Shown in pieces: positions 31,866 to 35,350 of a stretch of 35,350 nucleotides of DNA (position 1 is its first letter; every line of letters begins with the position of its first letter). Source of the DNA: Aldersonia kunmingensis (lineage in GTDB: Bacteria > Actinomycetota > Actinomycetes > Mycobacteriales > Mycobacteriaceae). Position numbers and translations under genes: made by a program. Below the pieces are notes generated by a model. It ran no database searches. It had not been told where the DNA came from and saw only the letters and a list, made by a program, of their open reading frames with translations. The stretch covers positions 1 to 35,350 of the forward strand of contig NZ_LRRB01000172.1 of the NCBI RefSeq assembly GCF_001646865.1, read 5' to 3'.

Positions 31866-33259
31866 CGGCCGTAGCTCTTCGCGAACCGCTCGGCCGCGCG
31901 GACGAACCGTCCGATCGCCTGCGGATTGCCGGCCGGATGGGTGTGCAGGTAGGAGGCATGAACGGTCCCGTGCACGAATCCTTCGCGCACGGGCGCACCT
32001 GCCCAGGACCGCCAACCCCAGGCCGAGGTCTCCGTCGCCGCACCGCTGACGAGCTGGGTGCGGTGGAACTCGTGGCCGGTGACGCGCTCCCCTGCGGTCC
32101 ACAGCGATGAGTCGGTCAGCGCGACTGCCTCGCGGTATCCGAGGGTGAGGGTGCGCCCGAACTCCGCCGCCACGTCGAGAACGCCCGTCATGTCGTGGCC
32201 GTCGAGCGTGCGGGTGAGGTAGAGCAGTCCCGCGCATTCGGCGTGCACCGGCATACCGGCCGCCACCCGTTCGGCAACCGCCGCACGCAGTCCAGTGTTG
32301 GCGGACAGCTCGGCGGCATGTTCCTCGGGGAACCCGCCGGGCAGCACCAACGCGGCGGCCTTCTCGGGCAGCGGATCGATCAACGGGTCGAACACCGCGA
32401 CATCGGCCCCTGCGGCATCGAGGAGTTCGCGATGCTCCGCGTAGCCGAATGTGAATGCGGGCCCGCCCGCGAGCGCGACGCATACGCGCCCGTCCGTCGC
32501 GGCGAACTCTCCAACCTCTGTGGCGGGATCCCACGGCGGCGCTGCGGTCGCGCTGCGCGCCGCGGCCACGACGGCGTCGAGGTCAACGTTGGCCGCGACC
32601 AGGCTGGTCATCGCGTCTACCGCGGATACCGCGGCGACGCCGTGCTCCACCGCCGGGATCAGGCCGAGATGACGCGACGGCACCGATAGCTCGTCCATTC
32701 GACCGAGCACACCGAGCACCGGTAGGCCGACCCGCGCGCACGCAGCCCGCAGGACCTCGGCGTGCCGGTCACTACCGACCCGATTGAGGATCACTCCGCC
32801 GATCCGCACCGCAGGGTCGTAGGTGGCGAAGCCGTGCAACAGCGCCGCGAGGCTCTGGCTGTGCCCGCGTGCGTCTACGACCAGGATCACCGGCGCACCG
32901 AGCAACGCGGCCACTTGCGCGGTGGATCCCTCGGCCGACGGCGTCGCATCGGTGTCACTGGCGGCGATCTTGCCGTCGAACAGGCCCATCACGCCTTCGA
33001 CCACTGCGATGTCGCAGCCCACGCTGCCGTGGGCGTAAAGCCCCGGTACCCGCTCGGCACCGACCAGCACGGTGTCGAGGTTGCGGCCGGGCCGTCCCGC
33101 GGCGAGCCCGTGGTAGCCGGGATCGATGTAATCCGGGCCGACCTTGAACGGCGCGACCCGGTGCCCGGCGGCGCGCAGGGCACCGACAAGTCCGGTGGCG
33201 ACAGTGGTCTTGCCGCTGCCCGAGGCGGGCGCGGCGATCACCACGGCAGGGACGCTCAT
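31862..33259 (-). CDS. cobB: Cobyrinic/hydrogenobyrinic acid a,c-diamide synthase
   Basis: A 465-residue glutamine- and ATP-dependent amidase acting on the a and c side chains of the corrin ring. The N-terminal ATP-binding domain begins with the P-loop APASGSGKTTVATGL, then FKVGPDYIDPGYH and VEGVMGLFDG. The C-terminal glutaminase domain has LVLPGGFPEEHAAEL and the nucleophile in VHAECAGLLYL (Cys near residue 342), ending with HTHPAGNP. The ATG at 33259 lies 10 nt after the cobO stop. Both domains are complete. It matches M. tuberculosis Rv2848c in order and neighbours. Confidence 0.96.
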   Translation of the reverse strand: MSVPAVVIAAPASGSGKTTVATGLVGALRAAGHRVAPFKVGPDYIDPGYHGLAAGRPGRNLDTVLVGAERVPGLYAHGSVGCDIAVVEGVMGLFDGKIAASDTDATPSAEGSTAQVAALLGAPVILVVDARGHSQSLAALLHGFATYDPAVRIGGVILNRVGSDRHAEVLRAACARVGLPVLGVLGRMDELSVPSRHLGLIPAVEHGVAAVSAVDAMTSLVAANVDLDAVVAAARSATAAPPWDPATEVGEFAATDGRVCVALAGGPAFTFGYAEHRELLDAAGADVAVFDPLIDPLPEKAAALVLPGGFPEEHAAELSANTGLRAAVAERVAAGMPVHAECAGLLYLTRTLDGHDMTGVLDVAAEFGRTLTLGYREAVALTDSSLWTAGERVTGHEFHRTQLVSGAATETSAWGWRSWAGAPVREGFVHGTVHASYLHTHPAGNPQAIGRFVRAAERFAKSYGR

Positions 33260-33269
33260 ACTTCGGTGC

Positions 33270-33890
33270 TCACCATTCGATGCCGCGCTGGCCCTTCCGG
33301 CCGGCGTCCATCGGATGCTTCACCTTGGTCATCTCGGTTACGAGATCGGCGGCCTCGACAAGCGCCTGGGGCGCGTCGCGGCCGGTGATCACGACGTGCT
33401 GATTACCCGGCCGGTCGGTAAGTACCTGCACCACCTCGTCGACGTCGACCCAGCCCCACTTCAGCGGGTAGGTGAACTCGTCGAGCACATAGAAACGGTG
33501 AGTCTCCGCCGCGAGGCGGCGTTCGATCTCGCGCCAGCCCTCCAGCGCCGCGACGGCGTGGTCCTCCTCGCTGCCGTGCTTACGCGTCCACGACCAACCC
33601 TCGCCCATCTTGTGCCACTGCACCGCGCCACCGGCGCCGGTGCTGTCGTGCACGTCGCCGAGCGCGCGAAAAGCGGCCTCCTCGCCCACTTTCCACTTCG
33701 CGCTCTTCACGAACTGGAACACGCCGATATCGAAGCCCTGGTTCCAGGCGCGCAACGCCATGCCGAACGCCGCGGTCGACTTACCCTTGCCGGGTCCGGT
33801 GTGCACCGCCAGGACCGGCTGGTTGCGACGTTGCCGGGTGGAGAGCCCGTCGGCCGGGATGGAATCGGGCAACGGAACCCCTTTGGGCAT
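33270..33890 (-). CDS. cobO: Cob(I)yrinic acid a,c-diamide adenosyltransferase
   Basis: A 206-residue CobA/CobO-type enzyme that transfers the 5'-deoxyadenosyl group of ATP to the reduced corrinoid. The P-loop is HTGPGKGKSTAAFGMALRA, followed by GVFQFVKS, the WSWTRK segment, VLDEFTYPLKWGWV and the C-terminal VTEMTKVKHPMDAGRKGQRGIE. Length and motifs are normal. AAAGGA lies about 11 nt before the ATG at 33890. It follows the chelatase gene by 41 nt and precedes cobB by 10 nt, so it is a middle gene of the cobalamin operon. Confidence 0.96.
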   Translation of the reverse strand: MPKGVPLPDSIPADGLSTRQRRNQPVLAVHTGPGKGKSTAAFGMALRAWNQGFDIGVFQFVKSAKWKVGEEAAFRALGDVHDSTGAGGAVQWHKMGEGWSWTRKHGSEEDHAVAALEGWREIERRLAAETHRFYVLDEFTYPLKWGWVDVDEVVQVLTDRPGNQHVVITGRDAPQALVEAADLVTEMTKVKHPMDAGRKGQRGIEW

Positions 33891-33931
33891 GTGCGCCTTG
33901 TCCTTTCGTGATTCTGGCTAATGAGTGCTGC

Positions 33932-35350
33932 TCAGGCGGCGCGGCCGGTGCGGCGCGGATCGCCGAGTCGCACGACTCCGGTCACGGCATCAGAGGTGAT
34001 CTCGTCGAGCCGCAGGCAGATGCCGCCGAGATTGCGGGCGATTTCGGCGGCCAACCCAAGCCGGATCATGCCGCGCTCGCAGTCCACCACCACCGAGGTC
34101 GCCCCGGTGCCGGCGAGCAGAGCCGCGGCAGCACGCGCGCGGCCAATCGGATCGGCACCACCGGTGGCCCGGCCGTCGGTCAGCAGAACCATCATCGCGC
34201 GGCGCTGGGGGTCCCGAACCTGTTCGCGCAGAACCACTTCCCGGGCGCGGAGCAAGCCCTGGCCGAGCGGCGTCTTGCCGCCGGTCCGCAGACCCGCGAG
34301 CCGGCGCACGGCGATGTCCACCGACGAAGTCGGCGGTAGCACCAGTTCGGCCTCAGCCCCGCGCAGCGTGATCACGGCGACTTTGTCCCGGCGCTGATAG
34401 GCGTCGCGCAGCAAGGCGACAACCGCACCGGTCACGGCGGAGAGCCGGTCGCGCGCGGCCATCGAACCGGATGCGTCGACCACGAACACGACAAGGTTGG
34501 ACTCGCGCCCTTCCCGCTCTGCACCGCGAACATCGTTGGAGGTCAGGATAATTCGGCCATCGGTACGACCACGGGCACGCTGGTGGCGAGCGGCGGCATA
34601 CAGCGTGCCGATCAGGTGCAGCCCGTGTCCGGGCTGATCGGTGGCACGCGTGGCGCGACCATGCCGGGCCTGCGAGCGAGACCGCCGCCCGGGTGCTCCC
34701 TGTCCGACACCGGGAACCTCGAGTTTGCGCACCGCGCCGCTCACCTGCCGCGGCGGGCCGGCCTGGCGCCCGGGCGCGACACCGCCACCGGGACCACCGT
34801 CGCCATCGGGATCGTCGTTCCCGGGCTCCTCCTGGCTGTCGCTCGGCGGTTCCGCCGGGGCGCCGCCATCGCGGTCACCCTGATCCGGCTCGTTGTCGGG
34901 TTGCTCGTCGAGATGGCGCTGCGCGTCCTGCATCGCCTCATCGAGCTGCTCCGGATCGATACCGGGCTCGTCGAAGGGATCCCGGCGCCGCCGATGCGGC
35001 AGCGCGAGCTCCGCGGCGACACGGACGTCGTCCTCGGTCACCGCGAGGGCACCGCGCCACGCGGCGTGCGCGGTCGCGGTGCGCGCGACGACGAGGTCGG
35101 CACGCATCCCGTCGACATCGAACGAGGCACACAGCGCCGCGATCCGGCGCAGTTCGTCGTCATCGAGAAGCACGTCGTCCACGACATCGCGGGCACCGAG
35201 GATTCGTGCGGCGACCGCGGCGTCCTCGTCGGCCCACGCCGCAGCAAACTCGGACGGGTCACGCTCGAAGTCGAGGCGCCGGCGAATTACCTCCATGCGG
35301 ACGTCCACGTCGCGCGAGGCAGTCACGTCGACGGTAAGGCCGAACCGGTC
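33932..35350 (-). CDS. Magnesium/cobalt chelatase subunit, AAA+/VWA protein (partial, cut by right edge)
   Basis: The reading frame is open to the right edge. The residues at the edge, DRFGLTVDV followed by [12 protein letters not shown], are the sensor/linker region of a ChlI/BchI-type AAA+ domain, so the ATPase core and true start lie outside the window. The GTG at 35326 is therefore not the start. After a helical lid domain comes an acidic Asp/Pro/Gly-rich linker. The C-terminal VWA domain has a complete [21 protein letters not shown] and LLTDGRAT. It resembles M. tuberculosis Rv2850c. Next to cobO it may power cobalt insertion together with a CobN-like subunit encoded elsewhere; magnesium chelation is less likely here. 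Confidence 0.85.
   Translation of the reverse strand, partial: DRFGLTVDVTASRDVDVRMEVIRRRLDFERDPSEFAAAWADEDAAVAARILGARDVVDDVLLDDDELRRIAALCASFDVDGMRADLVVARTATAHAAWRGALAVTEDDVRVAAELALPHRRRRDPFDEPGIDPEQLDEAMQDAQRHLDEQPDNEPDQGDRDGGAPAEPPSDSQEEPGNDDPDGDGGPGGGVAPGRQAGPPRQVSGAVRKLEVPGVGQGAPGRRSRSQARHGRATRATDQPGHGLHLIGTLYAAARHQRARGRTDGRIILTSNDVRGAEREGRESNLVVFVVDASGSMAARDRLSAVTGAVVALLRDAYQRRDKVAVITLRGAEAELVLPPTSSVDIAVRRLAGLRTGGKTPLGQGLLRAREVVLREQVRDPQRRAMMVLLTDGRATGGADPIGRARAAAALLAGTGATSVVVDCERGMIRLGLAAEIARNLGGICLRLDEITSDAVTGVVRLGDPRRTGRAA

Noticed and set aside
31866-32534. An N-terminal extension of the CbiG-C protein that would make it a longer protein
   Set aside because: This part overlaps cobB in another frame, is extremely Arg-rich and lacks any CbiG N-terminal motif.
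33891-33931. A cobalamin riboswitch before cobO
   Set aside because: The gap is only 41 nt and contains no B12-box-like sequence. The operon promoter must lie beyond the right edge.

Overview
The window is high-GC DNA from a member of the Mycobacteriales. It is most likely Nocardia or a close relative; this rests on gene content and order recalled from known families, not on a search. The order ribF-rpsO-pnp, mntR, truB-pptT-pptH, the rimP-nusA-ylxR-infB-rbfA-nrnA-dinF operon, and proS, efpA, cysG, cobB, cobO, chelatase closely follows the Mycobacterium tuberculosis Rv2783c-Rv2850c region. Several genes sit in the gaps that I would not expect there in M. tuberculosis: narK/narG, a DUF503 gene, a GH43 glycosidase, a TetR/MFS pair, an SPFH protein and yaaA. 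No rRNA, tRNA, CRISPR array, insertion sequence or phage gene was seen.

Layout. Positions 1-1338 (minus) hold the start of a respiratory nitrate reductase locus: narK followed by the first 41 codons of narG. A PPOX/F420-type flavoenzyme (1477-1959, plus) faces pnp across a 14-bp-stem terminator. Positions 2035-6153 (minus) are ribF, rpsO and pnp, with a long rpsO-pnp hairpin. mntR (plus) follows. Then comes a minus-strand cluster, 7299-10684: a PtpB-like phosphatase, pptH, pptT and truB. A rhomboid-like membrane protein (plus) ends in a cluster of inverted repeats.

Positions 11586-19749 (minus) form one long translation/transcription-factor operon: rimP-nusA-ylxR-infB-DUF503-rbfA-nrnA-dinF. 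Divergent from it are two overlapping plus-strand genes, a signal-bearing alanine-rich protein and a DUF4439 ferritin-like protein. Positions 20887-25173 are more accessory: a DHA2 drug exporter with a divergent TetR regulator, an O-methyltransferase, and a secreted GH43 glycosidase of visibly lower GC. Positions 25344-27885 (minus) are an SPFH/slipin gene followed by proS, and yaaA (plus) is divergent. The right end (28717-35350, minus) is a cobalamin/siroheme operon: an AAA+/VWA chelatase cut by the window edge, cobO, cobB, a CbiG-C (CobE-like) protein, cysG, and finally an EfpA-type exporter.

How the genes work together. Core information processing dominates: ribosome maturation (RimP, RbfA), transcription (NusA), initiation (IF2), RNA decay (PNPase, NrnA), S15, TruB and ProS. 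PptT and PptH are an opposing pair that add and remove 4'-phosphopantetheine on carrier proteins. The cob genes supply metal handling, amidation and adenosylation for the corrin ring, and CysG supplies precorrin-2/siroheme. Many genes here show a TANNNT box 6-7 nt before an ATG/GTG start, which suggests leaderless mRNAs. I found no clearly new multi-gene system. The best leads are the repeat cluster at 11465-11589, the in-frame 5' extension of mntR, the PptT-PptH arrangement, the low-GC GH43 gene with palindromic upstream DNA, and EfpA at the end of a B12 operon.
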